Of a DNA stretch of 64,000 bases, positions 9,113 to 21,798 are shown piece after piece (within the stretch, counting starts at the first letter, position 1; every line of letters starts with the position of its first letter). The stretch spans positions 186,001 to 250,000 of the forward strand of contig NZ_WIDQ01000004.1 of assembly GCF_009495745.1 (NCBI RefSeq), read 5' to 3'. The notes under the pieces were generated by a model that made no database searches, had not been told where the DNA came from, and saw only the letters and a program-made list of their open reading frames with translations. Source of the DNA: Niveispirillum sp. SYP-B3756 (GTDB taxonomy: Bacteria > Pseudomonadota > Alphaproteobacteria > Azospirillales > Azospirillaceae). Position numbers and translations under genes: made by a program.

Positions 9113-9441
9113 GGTGGGGGGATTCTGTTGCCCAGCTCCCCCCGGGCTGCGAACTAAGCTAACTGACTAACGCCCTTTAGGGGGAATTAGGCAGCCATGC
9201 GAAGGTCAGACGCCGAGTTATCGTTGGCATCTATAAGGTTTGACCCGATAACGGCGGTATCATGCCGGGAGAAGACTATGCCTTTATTACGCGCGTCGAT
9301 CCTAGTTCGCCCCCATGAACCCATTGGTTGCCGCGATACCGGCCAGACCGATGGGGGAATGGTGGAGGCGCCGGGTACCGCCCCCGGGTCCGCAACGTCT
9401 ATTCCACACCGCGTTTATCCCCATAGTCGGGCGAACCCGAC
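9113..9441 (-). ncRNA. ssrA: Transfer-messenger RNA, permuted two-piece alphaproteobacterial type
   Basis: Ribosome-rescue tmRNA on the minus strand. The gene is circularly permuted: the acceptor piece (about 9441 to 9360) comes first and ends in an encoded CCA (9362-9360) after CGCCTCC-A. A spacer (9359-9315) follows, then the coding piece starting GGGGGCGAAC at 9314. The two acceptor strands, 9314-9308 and 9370-9364, pair over 7 bp with one G-U, as in alanine tmRNA. The tag frame (9228 to 9187) reads ANDNSASDLRMAA and stops with TAA. The GACTATGGGGATAAACGCG block typical of alphaproteobacterial tmRNA is present. The 3' end is placed near 9113, after a GGGGGG/CCCCCC pairing; both outer ends are approximate. 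Confidence 0.93.
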
Positions 9442-9447
9442 AACGCT

Positions 9448-9476
9448 TATATAGGCGCTCCATTCTCCGAATGGAA
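9448..9476 (-). promoter_or_regulatory. Probable tmRNA promoter
   Basis: On the minus strand TTCCAT (9476-9471) and TATATA (9453-9448) are separated by 17 bases, and the predicted start near 9441 matches the expected 5' end of the tmRNA acceptor piece. The spacer overlaps a 15-base palindrome (9460-9474, CCATTC-TCC-GAATGG on the plus strand). Confidence 0.55.
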
Positions 9477-9493
9477 GGGGTATGTGGAACCGC

Positions 9494-10303
9494 CTAGCGG
9501 GCCAACAGGAAGGCCAGGATGGCCGTGGTGGCCGACACGTTCAGCGACTGCACCCAGCCACTGCCCCGGATCGTCACCAGGGCTTCGCAGGCGGCTTGGC
9601 TTTCCGGCGGCATTCCATATTCCTCATTCCCCATGACAAAGGCGGTGGGCCGCCCGTCAGGGCTGGGGGCCAGCGCGTCCAGGCCGGGGAAATCACCCAG
9701 CGCGGTGCCCACGGTGCGGTAATGCGGGCGCAAGCCCGCCAGTGCCGCCGCGAATCCATGGGCCTGATAGAGCTCCACATATTCGAACCCGCCTTCGGCC
9801 ACGCGATAGGCTGCCTCCGACGGCAGGGCCTGACCCTTATGGTCGGAGATCAGCACCCGGTCGATGCCGAAAAAGGCAGCGGTACGGATGATGGCCCCCA
9901 GATTATGCGGGTTGGAAACGCCATCCAGAATCAACAGTCGACGGCCTTCGGCTCGCCATTGGCCGGACATCGCCGGATCATAGGCCAGCACCGGGCGGGG
10001 CTGCGCCTCGGCCACGATGCCGCCATGCATGGCCGATCCGGCAATCTTCTCCAGCTCTGCCGCCGGTACCAGCCGATAGGGTTTGCGCTGTTCGGCCAGC
10101 CGGGCGCAGAAGGGGCCGGTATCGGCGCGGAACCGCTCATCGAAATAAAGCCGTTCCACCCGGTCCGGATCGCGCGCGAACAGGGCCGCCACTGCTGGCC
10201 AGCCGGCCACGCGGAAAGGCTTGCGCCGCGCCGGCTTGGACGGTGGCGGCGGGGCCGGCGGCTTCAGGCGCAGGGTGGGGCGCGGCTTTGGCTGGTCAAT
10301 CAT
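9494..10303 (-). CDS. SpoU/TrmH-family RNA 2'-O-methyltransferase
   Basis: S-adenosylmethionine-dependent 2'-O-ribose methyltransferase of the knotted SPOUT class, 269 residues. The three SpoU motifs are clear: NPHNLGAIIRTAAFFG, FVMGNEEYGMP, and VQSLNVSATTAILAFLLAR at the very C-terminus. A substrate-binding N-terminal domain precedes them (VAALFARDPDRVERLYFDE...), itself preceded by a basic, proline-rich leader of about 30 residues. The exact target (23S rRNA or tRNA) cannot be told from sequence. It lies 8 bases downstream of uppP on the same strand. Confidence 0.88.
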   Translation of the reverse strand: MIDQPKPRPTLRLKPPAPPPPSKPARRKPFRVAGWPAVAALFARDPDRVERLYFDERFRADTGPFCARLAEQRKPYRLVPAAELEKIAGSAMHGGIVAEAQPRPVLAYDPAMSGQWRAEGRRLLILDGVSNPHNLGAIIRTAAFFGIDRVLISDHKGQALPSEAAYRVAEGGFEYVELYQAHGFAAALAGLRPHYRTVGTALGDFPGLDALAPSPDGRPTAFVMGNEEYGMPPESQAACEALVTIRGSGWVQSLNVSATTAILAFLLAR

Positions 10304-10311
10304 GGAAGCAA

Positions 10312-11130
10312 TCAGGCGGCAAAGAAGGTGAGGTAGGACAGCATGATGGTGCCAATGGCGATGCGGTACCAGGCAAAGGGCGTGAAGCCATGCCGGCTGA
10401 CGAAATCCACTAGCCAGCGCACCACCACCAGCGCCGCCAGGAAGGCGACGACGAAGCCCACGGCGATCAGGCTGACCGAATCGACGGCCAGCACATCACG
10501 GTTCTTGTAGAGATCATAGACGGCCGCCCCCAGCATGGTGGGAATGGCGACGAAGAAGCTGAACTCGGCTGCCGCCTTGCGCTCCACCCCCATCAACAGC
10601 GACCCGATGATGGTGGCACCGGAGCGGGAAACACCGGGGATCATCGCCAGACACTGGATGAAGCCGATGGACAGCGACAGACGGGCCGGGAAATTTTCGA
10701 CCTCGAAATAACGCGGGCTTTTCACCAGCTTTTCCGCCACTAGTATGATGATACCCCCGACGATCAGGGCGATGGACACCACGGTCGGGTTGAACAGCAC
10801 GCTCTTGATATAGGAATGCGCCACCACGCCGATGCCGGCGGCGGGCAGAAAGGCCAGCAGGATAGCGGCGGTGAAGCGCACCGCCGCCTTGTCCCCCCGG
10901 AACAGCCCGGTCAGCACACCCCAGAGCTTGTTGAAATAGACCAGCAGGATGGCCAGGATGGCACCCAACTGAATCACCACCTTGAACAGGTCTTCGGCCT
11001 GACCTTTGAAGCCTAGCACCTCGCTCAGCATGATCAGGTGGCCAGTGGAGGAGACGGGGATGAATTCCGTCAGCCCCTCCAGCAGACCCAGCAGGATGGC
11101 ATCGAAAAAGGGGGTGGTTTCAGCGATCAA
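10312..11130 (-). CDS. uppP: Undecaprenyl-diphosphatase UppP (BacA)
   Basis: Integral membrane phosphatase that recycles undecaprenyl pyrophosphate to the monophosphate carrier for peptidoglycan and other envelope polymers. 272 residues with about eight hydrophobic segments. Diagnostic motifs are EGLTEFIPVSSTGHLI near the N-terminus and IPGVSRSGATIIGSLL in the middle. The start is a TTG codon at 11128-11130, supported by AAGGGA upstream and by the family's short N-terminus before the first motif; no ATG is available before the active-site motif. Confidence 0.93.
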   Translation of the reverse strand: MIAETTPFFDAILLGLLEGLTEFIPVSSTGHLIMLSEVLGFKGQAEDLFKVVIQLGAILAILLVYFNKLWGVLTGLFRGDKAAVRFTAAILLAFLPAAGIGVVAHSYIKSVLFNPTVVSIALIVGGIIILVAEKLVKSPRYFEVENFPARLSLSIGFIQCLAMIPGVSRSGATIIGSLLMGVERKAAAEFSFFVAIPTMLGAAVYDLYKNRDVLAVDSVSLIAVGFVVAFLAALVVVRWLVDFVSRHGFTPFAWYRIAIGTIMLSYLTFFAA

Positions 11131-11501
11131 AATGGCGGTTCCCTTGGCGCATATAAGGGTGTGGGGATCAGCGGCGCTTGTATAGCAGCCGCTCCCCGCG
11201 CTGGCGACTGCGACATGGACGCCCGGCTGGGCGCGTCACCGGGAATCGCGCTTTTGCAATGGTTCTGACATGGAAAGGTCCGAATCGGCCCTATTTTGAC
11301 GATTGAGAACGGTTCTTAACTGAGGTTGCACCGAGAGCACGGGACTTATGCGCTGAAAAATTGGCAGCAATGCTGACCTATCGCCGAAAAACTGCTGGAA
11401 AGCCGATCTTCGGCGCTTTATATGATCATTCTCCGCCGCTGGAGGATAAGGGAATTACCCGTCCGCCGGCTGGGTTTCAGGTGGGAATGAGGATTGGTTC
11501 C
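11131..11501. other. uppP/gltD divergent intergenic region
   Basis: No gene seen. It carries the divergent promoters. An 11-base palindrome AGAAC-G-GTTCT at 11306-11316 lies just after a TTGACG (11297-11302) and could be an operator for gltD, but this is only a pattern. I looked for a sigma-54 site (GG-N10-GC) near 11364 and the spacing does not fit. Confidence 0.4.
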
Positions 11502-12950
11502 ATGGCGCAGCAGAACATGCTCGGGTTTGTCCATACCGAACAGCGGATGCCCGACAAACGGGAACCGGCGCTGCGTCGCCAGGATTTTGACGAGATCTAT
11601 GCCCGCTTCAGCGATCAGGGTGCATCCGAACAGGCGGGCCGTTGCTCCCAATGTGGTGTGCCCTTCTGTCAGGTGCATTGCCCGGTCAGCAATAATATCC
11701 CCGACTGGCTGAAGCTGACGCGCGAAGGCCGGCTGGAGGAAGCTTACGAGCTGTCCCAGGCCACCAATGATTTCCCGGAAATCTGTGGTCGTATCTGCCC
11801 GCAGGACCGTCTGTGCGAAGGCAACTGCACGATCGAACAGTCGACCCACGGCACGGTCACCATCGGTGCGGTGGAAAAATACATCACCGATACGGCATGG
11901 GAACGCGGCTGGGTAAAGCCCATTGTTCCGCGCGTGGAACGTGACCAGTCCGTCGGCATCATCGGTGCTGGCCCTGCTGGGCTGGCTGCCGCCGCCCAAC
12001 TGCGCCGTAAGGGGTACAAGGTCCATGTCTATGATCGCTATGACCGCGTGGGCGGCCTGCTGATCTACGGCATCCCTGGCTTCAAGCTGGACAAGGACGT
12101 GGTGATCCGCCGCTGGAAGCAGTTGGAAGAATCGGGGGTTGAGTTTCACCTGGGCGTGGAAATCGGTCGTAACACCGACCTGCGCACCCTGCGTTCCAAG
12201 CATGATGCCGTGCTGATCGCCACCGGTGTTTACAAGGCCCGTGATCTGGGCGGACCGGGTTCGGGCCTGGAAGGCATTGTTGCAGCACTGGATTACCTGA
12301 CCGCCAGCAACCGCAAGAGCCTGGGCGATACGGTGCTGGATTTTGAGACCGGCAAGCTGAACGCCAAGGACAAAAATGTCGTCGTCATCGGCGGTGGCGA
12401 CACGGCGATGGATTGCGTGCGTACCGCCATCCGCCAGGGTGCCAAGTCGGTGAAGTGCCTCTATCGCCGCGACCGCAAGAACATGCCGGGTTCGCAGCGC
12501 GAAACCGCCAATGCGGAGGAAGAGGGTGTGGAATTCGTCTGGCAGACCGCACCAGACGGGTTCACCGGTGATGCCCACGTCACCGGCGTCAAGGTTTTCA
12601 AGATGCATATGGGTGTGGCCGATGCCACCGGTCGCCAGACCCCGATGCCCATCGAAGGGTCCGGCTATACGATTGATGCCGATCTGGTGGTGAAGGCCTT
12701 GGGCTTCGACCCGGAAGAAATCCCCACCCTGTTCGGCGCACCGGAACTGAAGGTCAGCCGCTGGGGCACCGTGCAGGTGAAGTACGGCACCATGATGACC
12801 AACCTGGATGGCGTGTTTGCCGCCGGCGACATCGTGCGCGGTGCCTCGCTGGTGGTGTGGGGCATCAAGGATGGCCGCGACGCCGCCGAGGGCATCCATA
12901 AATTCATCCAGGCCAAGGCCGCCCAGCCGGTGGCCGTGGCGGCGGAGTAA
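11502..12950 (+). CDS. gltD: Glutamate synthase (NADPH) small subunit
   Basis: Beta subunit of GOGAT. It oxidises NADPH on FAD and passes electrons through two [4Fe-4S] clusters to the large subunit. With start ATG 11502 (MAQQNMLGF) it has 482 residues, the usual length for this enzyme. Cluster motifs are CSQCGVPFCQVHCP and CGRICPQDRLCEGNC. The FAD GxGPAGLAAA motif is IIGAGPAGLAAAAQL and the NADPH motif is VVIGGGDTAMDCVRTA. An in-frame ATG at 11487 with a better upstream AGGTGGG is a possible alternative start. Only three bases separate its stop from the DUF4160 gene, so that pair is presumably co-transcribed. Confidence 0.96.
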   Translation: MAQQNMLGFVHTEQRMPDKREPALRRQDFDEIYARFSDQGASEQAGRCSQCGVPFCQVHCPVSNNIPDWLKLTREGRLEEAYELSQATNDFPEICGRICPQDRLCEGNCTIEQSTHGTVTIGAVEKYITDTAWERGWVKPIVPRVERDQSVGIIGAGPAGLAAAAQLRRKGYKVHVYDRYDRVGGLLIYGIPGFKLDKDVVIRRWKQLEESGVEFHLGVEIGRNTDLRTLRSKHDAVLIATGVYKARDLGGPGSGLEGIVAALDYLTASNRKSLGDTVLDFETGKLNAKDKNVVVIGGGDTAMDCVRTAIRQGAKSVKCLYRRDRKNMPGSQRETANAEEEGVEFVWQTAPDGFTGDAHVTGVKVFKMHMGVADATGRQTPMPIEGSGYTIDADLVVKALGFDPEEIPTLFGAPELKVSRWGTVQVKYGTMMTNLDGVFAAGDIVRGASLVVWGIKDGRDAAEGIHKFIQAKAAQPVAVAAE

Positions 12951-12952
12951 GG

Positions 12953-13213
12953 ATGCCGACCGTTGCCTGGATCTTGGGATATGCGATCGTCTTCTTCTTT
13001 GAAGACCATGCGCCGCCCCATTTCCATGTGCGCGGCAAGGGTGTGGAGGCAAAGTTCGATCTGGCGGAACTGATGCTGGTGGAAATCAAGGGGCAGCTGA
13101 GGCCGGCTGAAATCCGGGCGATCCGGGATTGGGCGCGCCGCCATCTGCCGGCCCTGTATAGGGCCTGGAATATGGTGCAGGATGGCGAAACGCCACCCAG
13201 GATCGGAGGCTGA
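12953..13213 (+). CDS. DUF4160 domain protein
   Basis: 86 residues with the DUF4160 pattern: MPTVAWILGYAIVFFFEDH, then APPHFHVRG (the conserved PPHFHV box), a beta strand EAKFDLAELMLVEIKGQL, and a C-terminal helix AEIRAIRDWARRHLPALYRAWN. It is paired with a DUF2442 gene four bases downstream, the usual partnership for this family and often proposed to be toxin-antitoxin-like, though no activity is established. Its placement between gltD and gltB is unusual: those genes are normally adjacent. The upstream ribosome site overlaps the gltD stop. Confidence 0.85.
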   Translation: MPTVAWILGYAIVFFFEDHAPPHFHVRGKGVEAKFDLAELMLVEIKGQLRPAEIRAIRDWARRHLPALYRAWNMVQDGETPPRIGG

Positions 13214-13217
13214 CCCC

Positions 13218-13499
13218 ATGTATTACATCGCCAAGGCAACCGCCAACCCGGACTTTACCGTCACCATTGAATGGCAACACGGTCCGACCAGCATTGTCGA
13301 TTTCAAGCCGACCATCGCCAAGGGCAAGGTCTTCACCCCTTTGGCCGATGTCGCCTTCTTCACCGGTAAGCTCTATGTGGCCGAAGACGGCTATTATCTG
13401 GGCTGGCCGGAGGAGATTGATTTCAGTGCCGACAGCCTCTGGTACCGCACCCATCCTGATGATCTGAAACGCGACTATCCCGACGTCGCTGCCGAATAA
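13218..13499 (+). CDS. DUF2442 domain protein
   Basis: 93 residues, DUF2442 fold: FTVTIEWQHGPTSIVDFKPTI, then KVFTPLADVAFF and LYVAEDGYYLGWPEEIDFSADSLWYR. A GGAGG precedes the ATG by about ten bases and overlaps the end of the DUF4160 gene. The pair sits in the gltD-gltB interval and would be co-expressed with GOGAT unless it has its own promoter. It is distinct from the DUF2442 copy at 5646, differing at most positions, so the two modules are not a recent duplication. Confidence 0.82.
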   Translation: MYYIAKATANPDFTVTIEWQHGPTSIVDFKPTIAKGKVFTPLADVAFFTGKLYVAEDGYYLGWPEEIDFSADSLWYRTHPDDLKRDYPDVAAE

Positions 13500-13549
13500 C
13501 CGATCCGATAGGCGAATTTCATTCGTTTTCGAACACCGAGGGCCATGAC

Positions 13550-18091
<4,542 letters not shown>

Positions 18092-18119
18092 GCAGCGATA
18101 AATCGCTGGTTATAGGGAA

Positions 18120-18148
18120 GGGGTGGTCCGGTTGGATCACCCCTTTTT
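18120..18148 (+). terminator. Rho-independent terminator of gltB
   Basis: Ten-bp stem (18120-18129 with 18134-18143, one G-U pair), loop GGTT, then five T. It lies 29 bases after the gltB stop. Confidence 0.85.
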
Positions 18149-18257
18149 CTTTCGGGGTACACAATCCTGCGGCGGGCTCCCTCCTTTATTGTGGATAGAG
18201 GGCGGTAAATAGCAGAGGTAAATTTATCCCATCCAAAAACGAGAGTGGGGGTGGGAT

Positions 18258-18569
18258 ATGAAGACCAGTACGCTGACTATCATCAAACACGCGCTGATCG
18301 GTTTCATCATCGGCATGGTGGTGGCCGTGGTCCGGCTAGGGGGGGTGAAGGGGGGCGACCCGGGGGCAATGGTGTCCACCATCCTGGGGTCGGTGATCGG
18401 TGCCATGCTGGTGATGGGTGCCATCGGCTATTTCAAGGCGCGCAAGCAGCCGGATGACGCAGCCGCCGTGACGCCGATGTCCACGGGCCGCAAGGTGACG
18501 CTGTTTGTCAGCCTGGGCTTTCTGGTACTGGTGATTGGCGGCGTGGCGTTACTGCCGCTGTTGCGGTGA
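18258..18569 (+). CDS. Small hypothetical membrane protein
   Basis: 103 residues, not recognised. Hydrophobic segments at roughly residues 10-27 (LIGFIIGMVVAVVRLGG), 39-58 (STILGSVIGAMLVMGAIGYF) and 81-101 (LFVSLGFLVLVIGGVALLPLL), with a short polar linker ARKQPDDAAAVTPMSTGRK, so three membrane passes. The ATG follows a GGGGGTGGGA ribosome site. Codon use matches the neighbours. It stands alone between the gltB terminator and the convergent gpsA. Confidence 0.7.
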   Translation: MKTSTLTIIKHALIGFIIGMVVAVVRLGGVKGGDPGAMVSTILGSVIGAMLVMGAIGYFKARKQPDDAAAVTPMSTGRKVTLFVSLGFLVLVIGGVALLPLLR

Positions 18570-18602
18570 GGAACTGTCAGCCGACAAGCCGAGGGTCGCC
18601 CC

Positions 18603-19595
18603 TCACAGTCCCTCATGCTTGAAGGGTCGGGTCATCAACCCGTCGATCACGCTGTCCAGGCTGGCGCCATGGTTCAGCAGGGCGTCCACCGCCTGGCACA
18701 GCGGCATATCCACACCTTTGGATGCCGCCAGCTTCACCACGGCACGGGCGGTATAGACCCCTTCCGCCACGGAGCGGCGTTCGCCCAGCACCTCATCCAG
18801 CGTGCGGCCCTGGCCCAGGGCTGCCCCCAGTGACATGTTGCGCGATTGCAGGGAGGAGCAGGTCAGCGTCAGGTCGCCCAGGCCAGACAGGCCCATCAGG
18901 GTTTCCGGGTTTGCGCCCAGCGTCATGCTCAGCCGGGCAATTTCCGCCAGACCCCGGGTGATCAGGGCGGCGCGGGCATTATCGCCCAGCGCCCGGCCGT
19001 GCACGACGCCGCAGGCGATGGCCAGTACGTTCTTCACCGCCCCGCCCACCTGCGCCCCGATCAGATCGTCGGACAGATAGGGACGGAAGGTGCGGCCACC
19101 GATGGCGGCCATGATGCGGCGTCCCATGGTTTCATCCGCGATGGCCAATGTCACTGCCGTGGGCAGGCCCTTGGCCACCTCTGCCGCGAAAGTGGGGCCG
19201 GACAGCACGGCCAGCGGCTGGCCGCCCAATTCCGCCGCCGCCGCCTCTGTCATCAATGCACCGGTGTCGATCTCAATCCCCTTGGCGCAAATGATGACCG
19301 GCGTACCGGGGGCCAGCAGGGGTTTCAGCGTGCGACAGGCGGTGCGCAGATGCTGGGCCGGTGTCACCAGCAGCACGGCGTCGCAGGATGCCGCGTCCCC
19401 CATGTTCTGGGTGGCGCGGATGGCCGGGGCCAGGGTGATGCCCGGCAGGTAGATATTATTTTCGCGGCTGCGGTTGATGGTATCCACCAATTCCGCCTCG
19501 CGGGCCTGCAAAACCACCTCAGCCCCCGCGCGGGCGGCGGCCATGGCCAGCGCCGTGCCCCAGGCCCCGGCCCCGATGACAGCGATGCGACGCAT
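18603..19595 (-). CDS. gpsA: Glycerol-3-phosphate dehydrogenase [NAD(P)+]
   Basis: Makes sn-glycerol-3-phosphate from dihydroxyacetone phosphate for phospholipid synthesis. 330 residues, normal length. The N-terminal Rossmann motif is IGAGAWGTALA; CAKGIE and VLSGPTFAAEVAKGLP are family hallmarks, and the substrate-binding lysine region is GGAVKNVLAIACGVV. The SGLGDLTLTCSS motif is also present. ATG at 19595 follows AGGGGGAA. In many alphaproteobacteria gpsA is next to tsaD; here the two are about 7 kb apart with the hem block between. Confidence 0.96.
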   Translation of the reverse strand: MRRIAVIGAGAWGTALAMAAARAGAEVVLQAREAELVDTINRSRENNIYLPGITLAPAIRATQNMGDAASCDAVLLVTPAQHLRTACRTLKPLLAPGTPVIICAKGIEIDTGALMTEAAAAELGGQPLAVLSGPTFAAEVAKGLPTAVTLAIADETMGRRIMAAIGGRTFRPYLSDDLIGAQVGGAVKNVLAIACGVVHGRALGDNARAALITRGLAEIARLSMTLGANPETLMGLSGLGDLTLTCSSLQSRNMSLGAALGQGRTLDEVLGERRSVAEGVYTARAVVKLAASKGVDMPLCQAVDALLNHGASLDSVIDGLMTRPFKHEGL

Positions 19596-19682
19596 GGTGG
19601 CTTCCCCCTCAGGCTTGTCTTTTTAAGGATCGGCGGTGGCCGTCCCGGTCCGGCTAAGGCTTAGCGCGCCGGACGCGCCCAA

Positions 19683-19713
19683 GCAAGAAGGGCGGCCGGG
19701 AGAGGGGCCGCCC
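19683..19713 (-). terminator. Probable terminator of the 19842-20390 gene
   Basis: Eight-bp GC stem (19690-19697 with 19706-19713). Read on the minus strand it is followed by TTCTT, a short imperfect T-tract. It lies between the secreted-protein gene and gpsA, both on the minus strand. Confidence 0.5.
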
Positions 19714-19841
19714 TTCGCTGGCAGGAAGAACCGACGGAACGGGGTGGGTCAGGGGATATGGCCCCGTCCCGCCGGTCTGCCGACCGCCACCCGATGGGGA
19801 GAGGGCGACGGTCGTTCCTGTTTTCCAGTTGAATGAGTGCG

Positions 19842-20390
19842 TTAGTTCTTCATGGCCGGGGCCGAGGCCTGGATGGAGCATTCCTTGCCATAGGTCTGGC
19901 ACTGGGCCAGGGCATCCTGGCGGGCCTGTTCCTCATTGTCGCGGACCACCCAACCAAAGGCACCGTCGCTGGACATGGCAATGGCCTTGGCCCCTTCGGC
20001 CTTTTGATAGTCGGCCAGCACCTCGCCCTTCAGGTCGGCGGCGTCGGTATTGTCACGGGCCAGCTGGGCCAGTTCCGGGCTCAGCCCCTTCACTTCGGCG
20101 ACGGTCTGCCCGTCGACGGAGAAGATGCGGCAATCATCCTTGGTCACTTCGCCACAGCGGGCCAGGGCATTGGCCCGGGCGGTAGCGCTGTCGTCGCTGG
20201 CGCTGTAGCCGATGGCGCCATCTTCAGCAACGGCAAAGGCCTTGGGGCTGGAAAGCTTCAAGTAAACCGCGTAGGCGTCGCGGCCCGGCTGGCTGAGATT
20301 TTCCAGCGGATCGGTCTGCGCAAAGGCAGCGGTGGCGGGGGCGGCGATCAAAGCGGCGGCGATCAGGGCGGCCTTCGTGGTCTTATGCAT
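19842..20390 (-). CDS. Secreted DUF4189-like protein with two internal repeats
   Basis: 182 residues. An N-terminal signal peptide (ALIAAALIAAPATAAFA, cleavage near AFA-Q) indicates export. The mature part contains the same unit twice: AFAVAEDGAIGYSASDD...ARANALARCG...DCRIF and AIAMSSDGAFGWVVRDN...ARQDALAQCQ...ECSIQ, each with two cysteines. This is the layout of DUF4189-type domains, whose function is not known. Strong AAGGAG ribosome site upstream of the ATG. Four cysteines suggest one disulphide per repeat in the periplasm. Monocistronic, judging from the terminator downstream. Confidence 0.7.
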   Translation of the reverse strand: MHKTTKAALIAAALIAAPATAAFAQTDPLENLSQPGRDAYAVYLKLSSPKAFAVAEDGAIGYSASDDSATARANALARCGEVTKDDCRIFSVDGQTVAEVKGLSPELAQLARDNTDAADLKGEVLADYQKAEGAKAIAMSSDGAFGWVVRDNEEQARQDALAQCQTYGKECSIQASAPAMKN

Positions 20391-20710
20391 GATGTCTGTC
20401 TCCTTGCCAGCATGTCAGTCGGCGCCACCATCATGGCGGCTGCCGGACTTTGCCTGGGTGGGGCGATCAGAAGACCCAGTGGATGGGTGATGTCCAACCC
20501 GGCATCGCACAAGGAACGACATCACAGCGGGCTTGTTCCGCAGACCAGCGATAAAAATCGGGAAAAATTACGCTGTGGAGATTTTTCAAGAACTTGCCGT
20601 GTGACAGTCAAATAGGCTCTTAAATTTGGTCCCATTTTTGCCGTAAAGGACTGTCTTTCGCCATAAAGGGAATGGGATTGCCTATATTAGGCCTATGCTT
20701 GCGGTCACCC
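20391..20710. other. Intergenic region upstream of the DUF4189-like gene
   Basis: About 320 bases with no credible ORF; locally AT-richer than its surroundings around 20545-20700. It should hold the minus-strand promoter for the 19842-20390 gene and lies downstream of the CobD-like gene. I see no strong hairpin with a T-run that would terminate the latter. Confidence 0.4.
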
Positions 20711-21706
20711 TCACAAGCCCAGGCCGGCGGCGATCAAACCGGCGGAGACGGTCAACCCCACCAGCAACAGGCCGGCCACGCCATAAAGCGCCATGGCGGC
20801 GCGCAGGTCGCGGCTGGTGGCCCGGGCGCGGCCCCGGCCCAGCCAGGGTTCCTTCACCACCTGTTCCCCCTCCCGCCGGGGGCCGGCCATGGCCAGGTCC
20901 AGGGCGCCGGCGGCGGCGGCCACCGGCAAGGCCAGCGGCCCCCAGGGGTGGCGACGGGCTGTGGCAAGCTCCCGCCAGCCGCCCAGCGCCTTGCAGCCCG
21001 GCACGAACAGGCCCGCCAGCAGCAGGGCCAGCGTCGCCAGCAGCATAGGCGGCCAGCCGGCCAGCCGCCGCAACTGCCGCGCCATGCCGCCAAATTGGCG
21101 GAAGCGCGGCACATCATGGCCGATCACCTGCGCCATGCCGTCAATGGCGGCCCAGCCCAGCAGGCCCGGCAGCCCCAGCACGGCATACCAGAACAAGGGG
21201 GCCGCCAGCCCGCAGGCCAGCCGCAGCATCCCGCCTTCAATGGCGGCACGCAGCACGCCATGGATATCCAGGCTCCAGGTCTGGCGGTCGGTCAGGGGGG
21301 CCACCGCTTCCCGTCCGGCTTCCACCCCGCCGCTTTCCAGGGCTTTCAGCGTCTGGCCCATGCCGGTCCAGGCGCTGCGGATGGAAAGGGCGCGGGCCAG
21401 CAGCAGCAGTTCCGGCACCGCCCCCCAGCGCACTTCCCGGAAGGCAAAGGCCAGCACCAGCCCCAGGGCCAGCGCCCCCAGCAGCAGGCAGAGGCTGACC
21501 AGCGCACCCCGTGCCCGCCGGGCGGCATCGCTGCGGTCGATACGGTTCAATCGCCGGTCCAGCCGGGCCGTCAGGCGGGCCACTAGCGTGGCCGGGGTGG
21601 GCAGCAGGCGGGCCAGCCAGGGGCTGTCCCCCACGCAGGCATCCAGCACGATGGCAATGACCAGCAGCAGCAGGGCATCCACCCCACCCAGATAAGGCAA
21701 TAACAT
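20711..21706 (-). CDS. CobD/CbiB-like membrane protein
   Basis: 331 residues with start ATG 21706; an upstream TTG would add five residues. It has several membrane segments and the CobD/CbiB-like order: an N-terminal helix ending in D.CVGDSPWLARLLPTPATLV, EREV-type turns, and later the loop LFWYAVLGLPGLLGWAAIDGMAQVIGH with FGGMARQL. The C-terminal part contains LGGWRELATARRHPWGPLALPVAAAAGAL, resembling the family's GG..Y-type region. CbiB attaches aminopropanol to adenosylcobyric acid. No other cobalamin gene is nearby, so it may be a paralogue with another role. Confidence 0.6.
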   Translation of the reverse strand: MLLPYLGGVDALLLLVIAIVLDACVGDSPWLARLLPTPATLVARLTARLDRRLNRIDRSDAARRARGALVSLCLLLGALALGLVLAFAFREVRWGAVPELLLLARALSIRSAWTGMGQTLKALESGGVEAGREAVAPLTDRQTWSLDIHGVLRAAIEGGMLRLACGLAAPLFWYAVLGLPGLLGWAAIDGMAQVIGHDVPRFRQFGGMARQLRRLAGWPPMLLATLALLLAGLFVPGCKALGGWRELATARRHPWGPLALPVAAAAGALDLAMAGPRREGEQVVKEPWLGRGRARATSRDLRAAMALYGVAGLLLVGLTVSAGLIAAGLGL

Positions 21707-21798
21707 CCTGAAACCCCGCAAGCCCCTGCAGCCAATCCCTTGGGTTTAGTGCGCTTGTGGGGATGGCTGAAAGTCTTTTCTGCGGCGGCCGGCGGCGA

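Noticed and set aside
9482-10336. Plus-strand ORF over the methyltransferase gene
   Set aside because: The minus-strand frame has complete SpoU motifs; this one is its complement.
11360-11380. Possible sigma-54 promoter upstream of gltD
   Set aside because: GG and GC elements are separated by 7 rather than 10 bases.
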